The notes: generated by a model not told the origin, from the letters alone. A DNA stretch of 64,000 nt from CAVYBY01 sp963766935 (GCA_963766935.1 CAVYBY010000006.1:1-64000); one strand, 5' to 3'. Counted from the first letter of the stretch, positions 9,956-19,358 are shown. Program-made: numbers and translations.

Positions 9956-10927
9956 CTACGTGTACCGGACCCGCGGATCCAAGAATGCGTAGAGGACGTC
10001 GACGACCAGGTTGGCCACGACGATGAACAGCGCGCCGATCACCGTCACGCCCATGACCGATGGGAAGTCGTTCACTAGGATCCCGTTGATCGCGTACTGA
10101 CCCAGGCCCGGCAGTCCGAAGAGCTGCTCCGTGATGATCGCGCCGCCGAGCAGGAACCCTACGTCCAGGCCGAACATCGTCACGAGCGGGCTGAGCGCGC
10201 TTCGCAGGCCGTGGTGGGCGATGACGCGGCTCTCCGACAGCCCCTTGGCCCGCGCGGTGCGGATGTAGTCCTCGCCCATCGTCTCCATCAGGTTGCCTCG
10301 CGTCATGCGCGAATAGAACGCGGCCGACGTGAAGGCGAGCGTGAACCAGGGCAAGATGAATCTCCCTTGGGCCACCGCCTCCAGGACTGACGTATCTCGA
10401 GGGATCCCCGTCGAGGGGAACAGATGAAGCCAGAAATGGAACACGTACAGCAACACGAGACCGAGGAAGAACACCGGAGCGGAGACGCCGACCAAGGCGA
10501 ACAGCATCCCGAAGCGGTCGAAGAAGGTGCCAGGCCGGATCGCCGAGATGATGCCGATCGGGACGCCCATGGCGACCCACATGATTGCCGCGCCGACGGT
10601 CAGCGCCGCCGTCACCGGCAGCCGCTGGAAGACCTCATCCTTCACCGGCACCCGGTCGCCCCAGGAGAAGTAGACCTCCTTGTTGAGGAAGAAACCCGGG
10701 AGCGGGATGAGTCCCTTCGCGAACTTCCAGTACTGGGTCCAGATGGGCTGGTCCAGCCCGAACCGGTGCCGGATCGTCGCGAGCAGCTCCGGACTGGGGT
10801 GTCGTCCGGCCGCGCGGAACGCCGGGTCCACGGCCGGAAGCTTGACGAAGATGATGAACGTGAAGACCGAGATGATGATCAGGACGAGGATCATGAAGAG
10901 CGTCCGTCGGATCAGATAGCGTCCCAC
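9956..10927 (-). CDS. oppB: Oligopeptide ABC transporter permease, OppB type
   Basis: A 323-residue inner-membrane permease. The N-terminal YLIRRTLFMILVLIIISVFTF helix, the RFGLDQPIWTQY segment and the EAA-loop region EDYIRTARAKGLSESRVIAHHGLRSAL are diagnostic of the OppB/DppB family; it ends DVLYAFLDPRVRYT. A 17-bp perfect hairpin separates it from oppA. Confidence 0.93.
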   Translation of the reverse strand: MGRYLIRRTLFMILVLIIISVFTFIIFVKLPAVDPAFRAAGRHPSPELLATIRHRFGLDQPIWTQYWKFAKGLIPLPGFFLNKEVYFSWGDRVPVKDEVFQRLPVTAALTVGAAIMWVAMGVPIGIISAIRPGTFFDRFGMLFALVGVSAPVFFLGLVLLYVFHFWLHLFPSTGIPRDTSVLEAVAQGRFILPWFTLAFTSAAFYSRMTRGNLMETMGEDYIRTARAKGLSESRVIAHHGLRSALSPLVTMFGLDVGFLLGGAIITEQLFGLPGLGQYAINGILVNDFPSVMGVTVIGALFIVVANLVVDVLYAFLDPRVRYT

Positions 10928-10942
10928 GTCATCTCACCTCGC

Positions 10943-10979
10943 GTGGAGAGGAGCCGGACCATGTCCGGCTCCTCTCCAC
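10943..10979 (-). terminator. Perfect 17-bp intercistronic hairpin after oppA
   Basis: GTGGAGAGGAGCCGGAC (10943-10959) pairs perfectly with 10963-10979 around a 3-base loop. There is no U-run, so it is more likely a processing or 3'-protecting structure, or a partial terminator that lowers oppBDF relative to the upstream binding-protein message. The fold is read directly; the role is inferred. Confidence 0.75.
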
Positions 10980-10998
10980 CTCGATTCAGTGTTTCTGA

Positions 10999-12888
10999 TC
11001 AGTCGCTCCCGGCCACCAGCGACACCTGGTCGAAGGCCGTCTGGGAGTCGAACGCGCTCCACGTGTAGTTCTCGACACGGTCGGAAATGATGTTGACGTT
11101 CTTGCTGAACACGAGCGGGACGACTGCCCCCAGCTCGGTCAGCTCCTTGTCGAGGTTCGCGAAGCAGTCGGTTCGGTCCTGCCCCGTCATCGGGATACAC
11201 GCTTCCAGGTCCGAGTCGATACTGGCCACATCCGTGATGCTGTACCCGTACTTCGTCATCTGGTCCGGGTCGGCCCCGATCATCGTGTAGTTGGTGTTGT
11301 ACTGATCGAGGATGCTCGGCCCGTACATCGTCAGGAAGAAGAACGTGAACGGGTCGGGCCAGTCCATCAGCCATCCGACGAACGTCGCCATCGGAACGTG
11401 CGCCTTCGGGTCGAAGACCTTGTTGTAGGCCGTCGCGTTCTCGAGCGACTTCACGTTCAGCTCGATGCCGATCTTCTTCAGGTTGTCGGCGATGAGCGCG
11501 TCGGATGCCTCGGACTGAGTCCCGACAACACCGATGGACAGCACGTTCTTGCAGACCGGATCGTCGCAGATCCCGTCCTGGTTGGTGTCGTACGGTGACT
11601 GTTTCATCTCGTCCATCGCGGACTGGAGCCCCTCGGGTGAGTCCGCCCCGGCGTCGCCGGGCGTCGCGAAGGGGTTGTAGTCCGCGAGCTCACCGCCTAA
11701 GAGGCCGTCCGGGACGAAGTGGCCGGCGATATCACCGCTGTCCGCCCCGCCGGAGAACCGGCGCCACCCTTCCTTGTTGATGGCGAAGTTCACCGCCCGT
11801 CTGACGTGGATATCGTCGAACGGCGGAACTCCGAGGTTCATCTCGATGTAGTAGTTGCCGTAGCTCGGGTTGTAGAAGACTCGGTTCTGCAGCTCCGGCT
11901 TCGTCTTGAAGTCCTGCAGGGTTTCCGGCGACACACCGTTGGCGAACACGGTGTCGAACTCGTTGTCCTCGACCTTCTTCTCGAGGACCGAGCCGTCCGC
12001 GCCGAGCTCCATCTCGATGTCGACGGAGTCCACGTAGGCCTTCCGAAGGTCGTCCTGTGCCCACGAGGGGTTGCGGACGAACACGAGAGAGCGCTTCGGC
12101 CGGTAGCCGTCGACCGGCTTCTGGTCCGCTGCCGGCACGGAGAAGTCCAGGTTCTCGGACCCCTCGAACATGTACGGACCGCTCGCCACGAGGAAGCGGC
12201 CGTAGCCCTCGTCGTCGTGCCCCTCGGCGACACCGAGCACCGCGCTCGGGTCGTCCGGGTTCGGCGGGATCGGAGCCGTGGCGGCCATCGCGAAGCGATA
12301 GTCGAGGTCACCGATCGGCTCGGTCAGGTCGATCTGCAGGGTGTGATCGTCGACCGCCGTCATGCCGCTGATCGTGGTGGCGTCGCCGGCCCCGTACTCC
12401 TTCGCGCCCTTGATGACGTCGTAATAGAAGGAGTACGGCCCACCGACGGCGGGAGTGTACTCACGCATGATCGCCCGGATGAAGTCGGGCGCCGTGATCT
12501 CGACGTTCTCGAGCGGCGGGGCGTACATCAGGCCCGGCTTGATCTTGAACGTCCATGTCATCTTGTCGTCGCTGATGGTGGGCGGCCCGTCGGCGAGATC
12601 CGGGAACACCTTCGTCCCGTCGTGCTCCGCGTCCTGTCCGTTGTAGGACATCAGGTAACGCAGCAGGCAGCACCGGAAGTACGCGAATGGCAGCTGGTAG
12701 TACTCGCGCTGCGGATCCATGGTGGCCGTCACATCGGAGTTCGTGACGACCCGGAGGGTCCCACCCTTCACGGGCTTGGTCCCCGGCGTTCCCGTTTGAG
12801 TCGGCTCATTGGCGCTGCTACACGCCGCGACGAGAATCGCCGTCACCGTGGCGAGGGCAAGCACCCTCGCGAAACCTCGTTTCCGCAC
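10999..12888 (-). CDS. oppA: Peptide/nickel-type ABC substrate-binding lipoprotein (OppA/DppA family)
   Basis: A 629-residue SBP_bac_5 family lipoprotein. GTG 12888 is chosen because AAAGGGG lies about 7 bases upstream and the resulting N-terminus (RKRGFARVLALATVTAILVAAC) is a lipoprotein signal with Cys near residue 23. Downstream, YAPPLENVEITAPDFIRAI, GPYMFEG and DIHVRRAVNFAINKEGW are typical of the family. The protein is larger than dipeptide-binding relatives (about 530 residues), suggesting an oligopeptide ligand. It lies between oppC and oppB, an unusual internal position. Confidence 0.9.
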   Translation of the reverse strand: MRKRGFARVLALATVTAILVAACSSANEPTQTGTPGTKPVKGGTLRVVTNSDVTATMDPQREYYQLPFAYFRCCLLRYLMSYNGQDAEHDGTKVFPDLADGPPTISDDKMTWTFKIKPGLMYAPPLENVEITAPDFIRAIMREYTPAVGGPYSFYYDVIKGAKEYGAGDATTISGMTAVDDHTLQIDLTEPIGDLDYRFAMAATAPIPPNPDDPSAVLGVAEGHDDEGYGRFLVASGPYMFEGSENLDFSVPAADQKPVDGYRPKRSLVFVRNPSWAQDDLRKAYVDSVDIEMELGADGSVLEKKVEDNEFDTVFANGVSPETLQDFKTKPELQNRVFYNPSYGNYYIEMNLGVPPFDDIHVRRAVNFAINKEGWRRFSGGADSGDIAGHFVPDGLLGGELADYNPFATPGDAGADSPEGLQSAMDEMKQSPYDTNQDGICDDPVCKNVLSIGVVGTQSEASDALIADNLKKIGIELNVKSLENATAYNKVFDPKAHVPMATFVGWLMDWPDPFTFFFLTMYGPSILDQYNTNYTMIGADPDQMTKYGYSITDVASIDSDLEACIPMTGQDRTDCFANLDKELTELGAVVPLVFSKNVNIISDRVENYTWSAFDSQTAFDQVSLVAGSD

Positions 12889-12913
12889 CCCGTACCCCTT
12901 TCTCTCTGGTCCC

Positions 12914-14002
12914 TTAGGCGGGAACGCCGGTGCCGGGGACGTTGGAGATCCCCTCGGCACCCTTTCCCCGCCGGACGCGCCGGTCAGACCGCTTCTGCGC
13001 CTGCTTCCTATACGACAAGGCTGCTGTCCTGGGATCGAGGGCATCCCGCATACCGTCCCCCACCAGGTTGAACGCAAGTGTCGTCACCACCAGGAAGATC
13101 CCGGGGAACACCATCATCCACCAGGCCACCTGGAACAAGTTGCTGGCATCCGACAGCTGCCGCCCCCACGACGGGGTCGACGGCGGTACGCCGATCCCGA
13201 GATACGAGAGCGAGGCCTCGAACACGATGTTTGTCGGGATGATCAAGGTCGAGTAGACGATGATCGGCGCAACCAGGTTCGGGAGGATCTCCTTGAACAT
13301 GATGCGCAGGTCGCTCGCGCCAAGCGCCCGGGCGGCCTCGACGAACTCCTTCTCGCGGAGCGAGAGCACCTGACCGCGAAGGATGCGAGCGATGTACGGC
13401 CAGGAGAAAAGGGAGATGACGTAGGTCACCAAGAGAAGACCCGGTTTGATCAGGCCTCCGAGACAGCCGTTCGGCTGGAGCCCGCACGCAGCCACCAACC
13501 CGAGCGACAGCAGGAGGACGGGGAGCGACAGGACGATGTCGCTCACCCTCGAGATCACCGTGTCGATCTTTCCGCGGTAGAAGCCGGCCATGATGCCCAG
13601 GACGACGCCGAGGAACATCTCGATCCCCGTTGCGAACACCGCGATCAGAAGCGAGGTCCGGGCCCCGTAGAGCACGCGGACGAACAGGTCGCGCGAGGCG
13701 TTGTCCGCCCCGAACCAGAACGCCTTGTTGGGGCCCTTCGGGATCCCCTCGCTGGTGGTCATCTGGAAGAGGAAGAGCTGGTTCGGTCCGTGGTGCGCGA
13801 TGTGGGCCGACACGATCGGGGCCACGAGCGCCAGGAAGGCAATGATCCCGATCATCACGATTCCCGCGACGGCGAAGCGGTCGCGCCGGAAGCGGCCCCA
13901 GAAGATCTGCGAGGGCGAGCGGCCGACGACGTCGCCGCTCGGCTCGTCCGGGCCTCCAGGAGGTGCGGCCGCGATAGAGGTGCTCTCAGCGATCTGCGCC
14001 AC
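12914..14002 (-). CDS. oppC: Oligopeptide ABC transporter permease, OppC type
   Basis: A 362-residue second permease and the first gene of the operon. SQIFWGRFRRDRFAVAGIVM begins the usual OppC N-terminal region, FWFGADNASRDLFVRVLYGARTS is the DppC/OppC family motif, and EFVEAARALGASDLRIMFKEILPN is the EAA loop. The C-terminus has an extra basic tail (RKQAQKRSDRRVRRGKG). Start GTG 14002 has GGAGG 11 bases upstream. Confidence 0.92.
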   Translation of the reverse strand: MAQIAESTSIAAAPPGGPDEPSGDVVGRSPSQIFWGRFRRDRFAVAGIVMIGIIAFLALVAPIVSAHIAHHGPNQLFLFQMTTSEGIPKGPNKAFWFGADNASRDLFVRVLYGARTSLLIAVFATGIEMFLGVVLGIMAGFYRGKIDTVISRVSDIVLSLPVLLLSLGLVAACGLQPNGCLGGLIKPGLLLVTYVISLFSWPYIARILRGQVLSLREKEFVEAARALGASDLRIMFKEILPNLVAPIIVYSTLIIPTNIVFEASLSYLGIGVPPSTPSWGRQLSDASNLFQVAWWMMVFPGIFLVVTTLAFNLVGDGMRDALDPRTAALSYRKQAQKRSDRRVRRGKGAEGISNVPGTGVPA

Positions 14003-14055
14003 CGAGCGACGCGCCTCCTTCCCGTAGCCGCTGTTCGGATCCCCGAGGCCGCATG

Positions 14056-14061
14056 ATTATA
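14056..14061 (-). promoter_or_regulatory. -10 TATAAT upstream of the opp operon
   Basis: A perfect TATAAT about 54 bases before the oppC start stands out in this GC-rich sequence. No good -35 is seen at 16-18 bases. The implied leader of roughly 45 bases contains the GGAGG. Confidence 0.5.
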
Positions 14062-14107
14062 CGGTCACGGTCCTCACAAAGGCTCCCCAGCAACTCCATA
14101 AGACCCC

Positions 14108-15396
14108 CTATCGGCGCCCGAGGAGCCGGGGTAAAATCTCCACCCCGTTCAGCCGTCCAAGTGCCCCTGCCGCGCAAGCCGTCTCGCCGAACGAGGTCGT
14201 TCCGTCCGGCTGGATCCCCTCCCCCGCAGCGACGAGCGGCACCGGATCCGCGGTGTGCGCGGCCCGCGGACACGACGTCGAGTGGTCAGCCGTCACCGCG
14301 ACGGTCGTGGATCGCAGGTCGACGAGACCCAGCACCTGGTCGAAGAACGCGGCGTCGATCAGAGCGATGATGTCGCGCTTGCCCTGGGCGTCGCCGTCGT
14401 GCGCCGGCAGGTCCGGGCCCTTGATGTGGACGTATACGGCTTCGTGATCGTTCATGGCCGCCCCCGCAAGCTCCGCCCACGCGGCGTAGGAGTCACCGGC
14501 GGCCGGGTCGGCCGGGTCGGTCAGCAGCCGCGGCGCCGCGATCTCCTGCATGCCGAGCACCATGGCGATCCCCCGCTCGACCGGCATCTCGACGAAGCAG
14601 CCCCACGAACGGCCGAACCGCTCGCGGATCGGCTGGAGCCTCGGGCGGTGATCGCCCGCGTCGCGAGTAAGGATCAGGTTGGCCGGGAGCCGTCCCTCGT
14701 CCCGCCGCCGGCGGGTTGACCTCCGAGGCGTCGAGGATGGCCGCGGCCCCCTCGACGAAGGCGTTCGTGAGCTCCGCCGCCCGGCGAGCCGGCTCGGAAT
14801 CGTGACAGCGGCTCGGCACGCTGGCGATCGGTCTCGAAGGTCTCCAGGGCCACGCCGAGGCTCCCTCCTTCGCGATACGCGGGATCGGTGTTGGACACGT
14901 CACGCCGAGAGCGGCCCGGTGCTGGACCGGATGACCAGGGCCCCGCGGTGCTCGACGGTGGCCCGCAGCTCGAACGTCGCGTCCGGCAGGATGCAGCGAC
15001 TCGCCGGTTACCTCGGCGGCGAGCGCGCCGGCCTCCTCGCTGGGGAGGTCCCGCCCGACCCGGCGGTCGACGATCTCGGGCCGTCGGCCGGGTGGCGAAG
15101 TTGATCCGGTACGCCAGGTCGCCGTCGGCGAACGGCCACGTCGCTGCCGATGGCCTCGATCACGCCGCGGCCCGGATGCTCCTTCCCGCGGGTCGTACCC
15201 CAGGATGCCGAAGACCGCGATATCGGACTCGGGCGCGATGTCCCGGCCCGACGGTGTGCACCAGGCCGGTCCGGCCCCGCTCGGCCAGGCGATCCAGCGC
15301 GGGCGTCGCGGCCGCCTCCAGCGGCGTCCGGCCGTCGAACTCCGGGATCGGGTCGTCACCCAGCCCGTCCAGACACACGTAGAGCAATCCGGTCAC
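14108..15396 (-). CDS. apgM: 2,3-bisphosphoglycerate-independent phosphoglycerate mutase, archaeal type (ApgM), heavily frameshifted
   Basis: Interconverts 3- and 2-phosphoglycerate. The N-terminus from GTG 15396 reads LLYVCLDGLGDDPIPEFDGR, the metal-binding start of ApgM. APESDIAVFGILGYDP follows in a second frame, and the C-terminal part contains YVHIKGPDLPAHDGD and TADHSTSC, the alkaline-phosphatase-superfamily metal ligands. Between about 14.6 and 15.3 kb the coding frame changes many times; fragments such as AAELTNAFVEGAAAILDASE remain recognisable. It lies 12 bases after tpiA and completes a gap-pgk-tpi-pgm cluster. Essential context argues for sequence error rather than a pseudogene. 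Confidence 0.75.
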
Positions 15397-15408
15397 CGTC
15401 CCATCCGA

Positions 15409-16175
15409 TCAGCGGTACTTCACGATCAGCGCGAGGTCCTCCGGGTCCAGGCTGGCCCCGCCGACCAGCGCCCCGTCGATCTCGGGGTGGGCCATGAACT
15501 CGCGGATGTTGCCGGCCTTGACGCTGCCGCCGTACTGCACGCGCACGGCCGCGGCACGCGCGTCGTCGTCAGGCCCGCGCGAGGACCGTCCGGATCAGCT
15601 CGACCACCCGCCGGCATCGGCCGGCTCGGCGTTTCGCCCGGTGCCGATCGCCCAGATCGGCTCGTAGGCGACGACCGCCGCCCGGGCGTGCTCGGCGTCG
15701 ACGCCCTCGAAGGCGGCGCGGACCTGCTCGCTCACGCGAGTACTCCGTTCCGCCCGCCTCTCGCTCGTCGAGCGTCTCGCCCACACAGACGATCGGGACC
15801 ATCCCGTGGCCGAACACGGCCCGCACCTTCCTGTTGACCGTCCGTCCGTCCTCGCCGAAGAGCTGCCGCCGCTCCGAGTGGCCGACGATGACGTATGCGA
15901 CCTTGAGAGCGGTGAGCATCGGCGGCGAGACCTCGCCTGTGAACGCGCCCTCGTCCTCCCAGTGAACGTCCTGGGCGCCGAGCCCGTAGGGAGCCGGTCG
16001 GAATCGATCAGCGTGCCGGATCGAGCGGAGCGCCGTGAACGGACGGGCAGATGACGACCTCGACGCGCTCTGAGTCCTTCTGGTCGAGCAGGTAGGAGAG
16101 CTTCTGGACCGCCTGGATCGCCTCGAGATGCGTCTTGTGCATCTTCCAGTTGGCCGCGATGATCGGGCGCCGGCT
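15409..16175 (-). CDS. tpiA: Triosephosphate isomerase domain, apparently fused to PGK, frameshifted
   Basis: Interconverts dihydroxyacetone phosphate and glyceraldehyde 3-phosphate. Catalytic residues are visible: Lys in IIAANWKM, His in YVIVGHSERRQLF and Glu in VVAYEPIWAIGTGR; the end VQYGGSVKAGNIREF and GGASLDPEDLALIVKYR is canonical. Frame changes occur near 16020, 15740 and 15570. There is no separate start: the N-terminus is in frame with pgk through a linker of about four residues, with no stop in any of the three frames across the junction. An internal GTG at 16196 (VLGDDGG) could allow separate initiation. Confidence 0.8.
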
Positions 16176-17357
16176 GCCACCGTCGTCCCCCAGCACGGCG
16201 AGCCCCGGCAGCGAACGTCCTTCGAGGAACTCGAGCGACGCGCCTCCGCCCGTCGAGAGGTGGTCGAATGCATCCTCGAGCCCGGCGCGACGGATGGCCA
16301 GCACGGAGTCGCCCCCGCCCGCCACGGTGAACGCGTCCGCATCGGCGATGGCCGTGGCCACCCCGCGCGTGCCGGCCGAGAACGGCTCCAGCTCGAACAC
16401 GCCCATCGGGCCGTTCCACAGGATCGTCTTGGCATCGGCGATGCCGCGCTCGAAGATCTCGACCGTCCGGGGGCCGATATCCAAGCCCTTGAAGCCGTCC
16501 GGGATCCGGTTCGCGGGGACGGTCCGACGCTCGGCGTCGGCCGAGATCTCGCTCGCTGCGATCACGTCGGAAGGGACCTTGATCTTGACGCCGCGCTCCC
16601 TCGCCCGCTCGAGCATCCGGCGGACGTCGTCGAACCGATCGGGCTCCACCAGGCTGTCGCCCACCGACCCGCCGTCCGCGGCGATGAGGGTGAAGGCCAT
16701 CGCGCCGCCGACGAGGATCGCATCGACCCGGTCGAGCAGCGCTCCGATTACGGACAGCTTGTCGGAGACCTTGGCCCCGCCGAGCACGGCCACGTAGGGA
16801 CGCTCCGGCTTGTCCAGGAGCTTGGACAGGACCTCGACTTCGCGCTGGATCAATCGGCCGGCGACGGCGGGGCGGCCGCTGGCGAGCATCAGCTCCGGGA
16901 GTGCGACGACGCTCGCGTGCGCGCGATGCACGGCCCCGAACGCATCGTCGACGTAGGCCTCGGCCAGTTCCGCGAGCGCGCCGGCGAACGCCGGGTCGTC
17001 GGCTTCCTCTCTCGGATCGAAGCGGAGGTTCTCCAGCAGGACGACCGCCGCGTCGGGCAGCCCGCCCGGAGTCACCTCGGAGAGCGCCGCCACGTCGTGG
17101 CCGAGCAGCTCCGACAGGCGCACCCCGATCGGCCCCATCCGGAGGTCGTCGCGGATCCGCCCCTTCGGACGGCCGAGGTGCGACGCCAGCACGAGCGACG
17201 CGTCGCGATCGAGGAGCTCTCTGACCGTCGGCAACGCGGCTCGAATCCTCGCGTCGTCGGCGACGGCTCCGCCCTCGAGCGGGACGTTGAAGTCGACGCG
17301 AACGAAGACGCGGTCACCTGCGACCGCACCGAGATCGTCCAGGGTTCGCAGGGTCAC
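16008..17357 (-). CDS. pgk: Phosphoglycerate kinase, reading in frame into the TIM domain
   Basis: Transfers phosphate from 1,3-bisphosphoglycerate to ADP. RVDFNVPLEGG, VLASHLGRPKGR, LLENLRFDPREE, VAVLGGAKVSDK and the C-terminal GGGASLEFLEGRSLPGLAVL are all present, so both PGK domains (about residues 1-393) are complete. GTG 17357 overlaps the gap stop by 4 bases (GTGA). Instead of stopping after LPGLAVL the frame continues through GDDGGSRRP into the TIM N-terminus and is lost at 16008 by an indel. A PGK-TIM fusion is known from Thermotoga maritima. Confidence 0.93.
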   Translation of the reverse strand: MTLRTLDDLGAVAGDRVFVRVDFNVPLEGGAVADDARIRAALPTVRELLDRDASLVLASHLGRPKGRIRDDLRMGPIGVRLSELLGHDVAALSEVTPGGLPDAAVVLLENLRFDPREEADDPAFAGALAELAEAYVDDAFGAVHRAHASVVALPELMLASGRPAVAGRLIQREVEVLSKLLDKPERPYVAVLGGAKVSDKLSVIGALLDRVDAILVGGAMAFTLIAADGGSVGDSLVEPDRFDDVRRMLERARERGVKIKVPSDVIAASEISADAERRTVPANRIPDGFKGLDIGPRTVEIFERGIADAKTILWNGPMGVFELEPFSAGTRGVATAIADADAFTVAGGGDSVLAIRRAGLEDAFDHLSTGGGASLEFLEGRSLPGLAVLGDDGGSRRPIIAANWKMHKTHLEAIQAVQKLSYLLDQKDSERVEVVICPSVHGAPLDPAR

Positions 17358-18364
17358 CGCTTCTCGGCGACCAGCCGCACGAGGTCGACGAGGCGGTTCG
17401 AGTAGCCCCACTCGTTGTCGTACCAACCCATCACCTTGACGAGATTGCCCATCGCCATCGTCAGCGGCGAGTCGAACGTGCAGGACGCCGGAGACCCGAC
17501 GATGTCCGACGAGACGATCGGCTCCTGCGAGTACACGAGCACCGGGCTGAGCGGCCCAGAGGTGGCGGCGGCCAGGAACGCGTCGTTCACATCCTGCACG
17601 GTCACCTCACGCTGCAGGATCGCCGTGAAGTCGGTGATGGACCCGACGGCGACCGGGACCCGGAGGGACTGACCGTCGAGCCGCCCCTTCATCGCCTCCA
17701 TCACCAGGCTGGTCGCCCGCGCGGCCCCGGTCGAGGCCGGGACGATGTTGAGCGCGGCGGCGCGCGCCTCCCGGAAGTCCTTCGACGCGGGACCGTCCAC
17801 CAGCGCCTGCGAGCCCGTGTAGGCGTGCACGGTCGTCATGAGCCCGCGGTCGACGCCGAACGCGTCGTCGAGGACCTTGACCATCGGGACGAAGCAGTTC
17901 GTCGTGCACGACGCGTTCGAGATGACCTTGTGGATCGAGGGATCGAACGTGTCGTCGTTGACGCCCACCACGAAGGTCGCGTCGACATCCTTGCCCGGCG
18001 CCGAGATCACGACGATCGGAGCCCCCGCCTCGAGGTGCTGCGCGGCCTTGTCCCGCGCCGTGAAGAACCCGGTGGACTCAACGACCACGTCGACACCCAG
18101 CTCGCCCCAGGGAAGCGCCTTCGGATCCCGCTCCGCGAGGATGCGAAGCGAGTCGCCGTTGACCTTGATGGCGTCGCCGACGACTTCGACGTCGGCATCG
18201 AAGTTCCCCAGGATCGAGTCGTGCTTGAGCAGATGGCCCATCAGCTCGACGGATCCGAGATCGTTGGCGGCCACGAAGTCGAAGTCCTCGCCGCGCTCTT
18301 TCGCCGCGCGGAAGAAGTTGCGGCCGATCCGGCCGAACCCGTTGATCCCGATCCTCACGCTCAT
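17354..18364 (-). CDS. gap: Glyceraldehyde-3-phosphate dehydrogenase, type I
   Basis: A 336-residue NAD-dependent GAPDH. INGFGRIGR is the nucleotide-binding start, SNASCTTNC contains the catalytic Cys, and TTVHAYTGSQ and WYDNEWGYSNR are family signatures. ATG 18364 is preceded by GAGGAGG, an excellent Shine-Dalgarno, unlike the leaderless genes nearby. It follows rapZ directly; the whiA and yvcK genes often found between them in Gram-positive bacteria are absent. Confidence 0.97.
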   Translation of the reverse strand: MSVRIGINGFGRIGRNFFRAAKERGEDFDFVAANDLGSVELMGHLLKHDSILGNFDADVEVVGDAIKVNGDSLRILAERDPKALPWGELGVDVVVESTGFFTARDKAAQHLEAGAPIVVISAPGKDVDATFVVGVNDDTFDPSIHKVISNASCTTNCFVPMVKVLDDAFGVDRGLMTTVHAYTGSQALVDGPASKDFREARAAALNIVPASTGAARATSLVMEAMKGRLDGQSLRVPVAVGSITDFTAILQREVTVQDVNDAFLAAATSGPLSPVLVYSQEPIVSSDIVGSPASCTFDSPLTMAMGNLVKVMGWYDNEWGYSNRLVDLVRLVAEKR

Positions 18365-18449
18365 GATTTCCTCCTCGAAGGCCGCTGGGGGCGACATCCG
18401 CCCTGCGTACGGTCATCCTAGCCGCCGGGCTCGGCGGCCGCGGGCCGCC

Positions 18450-19358
18450 TCAGCCGCGTTCGAGGTCGCGGTGGGTCACGGTGACCGGCATGCCGCGATC
18501 CCGGAAGGCGCTCGCCAGCTCGTCGGCGACCACGACCGACCGATGCGTGCCGCCGGTGCATCCGACCGCCACCGTCAGGTAGGACTTCCCCTCCCGGACG
18601 TAGCCGGGCACGACGACGTCGAGCAGGGCCGTGAGCCGTTCCATGAACTCCGGATACTCCTCGCGGCTCATCACGTACGACCGGATGTGCTCGTCCGTCC
18701 CGGGCAGCGGCCGCAGCTCGTCGATCCAGTGCGGGTTGGGAAGGAACCGCACGTCGAACACGAGATCGGCGTCCCGCGGCGCCCCGTGCTTGAAGCCGAA
18801 CGAGACGACGCTCACATGGATGCCCGCTTCGGGCGGGAGCGCGGAGAACGCCTCGCGGACCCGCGCCCGGAGCTGATGCGGCGTGAGCCCCGAGGTGTCG
18901 ATCACGAGGTCGGCGTCGCCGCGCAGGCTCTCCATCATCAAACGCTCTTTGCGGATGCCCTCGACCACGCGGTCGGCCGGCGCCAGCGGGTGGCGGCGGC
19001 GCGTGGACTCGTAGCGGCGCACGAGATCCTCGTCCGAGGCCTCGAGGAAGACGATCCGGCAGGCAATGTTGAGCGCGCGAAGCTCATCGAGCGCGCGCCA
19101 GAGCTCACCGAAGAACACCCCGCCCCTGGCGTCCACCACGATCGCCACCCGGCCGGGTCCGCCGGGGCGGGAGGCCAGCTCGGCCATCTTGCCCAGCAGC
19201 TCGGGCGGCAGGTTGTCGACGACGAAGTACCCCAGGTCCTCGAGGCAGTGGGCCGCCTCGGAGCGCCCCGCGCCCGAAAGGCCGGTGATGATGGTGAAGC
19301 CGGGCACCCCTTCGGGAGCCGGGCCCGGTGTCTCGTCGGTGGTCGGACCGTCGCTCAT
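18450..19358 (-). CDS. rapZ: RapZ-like P-loop RNase adapter / nucleotide-binding protein
   Basis: A 302-residue RapZ/YvcJ family protein. The N-terminal P-loop is ITGLSGAGRSEAAHCLEDLG, followed by YFVVDNLPPELL; the C-terminal half has FKHGAPRDADLVFDVRFLPN and the family hallmark GCTGGTHRSV. In E. coli RapZ controls GlmS through sRNA decay; in Gram-positive bacteria the role is less clear. ATG 19358 overlaps the uvrC stop (ATGA), so it is coupled to uvrC. Confidence 0.94.
   Translation of the reverse strand: MSDGPTTDETPGPAPEGVPGFTIITGLSGAGRSEAAHCLEDLGYFVVDNLPPELLGKMAELASRPGGPGRVAIVVDARGGVFFGELWRALDELRALNIACRIVFLEASDEDLVRRYESTRRRHPLAPADRVVEGIRKERLMMESLRGDADLVIDTSGLTPHQLRARVREAFSALPPEAGIHVSVVSFGFKHGAPRDADLVFDVRFLPNPHWIDELRPLPGTDEHIRSYVMSREEYPEFMERLTALLDVVVPGYVREGKSYLTVAVGCTGGTHRSVVVADELASAFRDRGMPVTVTHRDLERG

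Noticed and set aside
14600..16020. Programmed ribosomal frameshifting in apgM and tpiA
   Set aside because: Too many shifts in both directions, no slippery heptamers noticed; indel errors explain them better.
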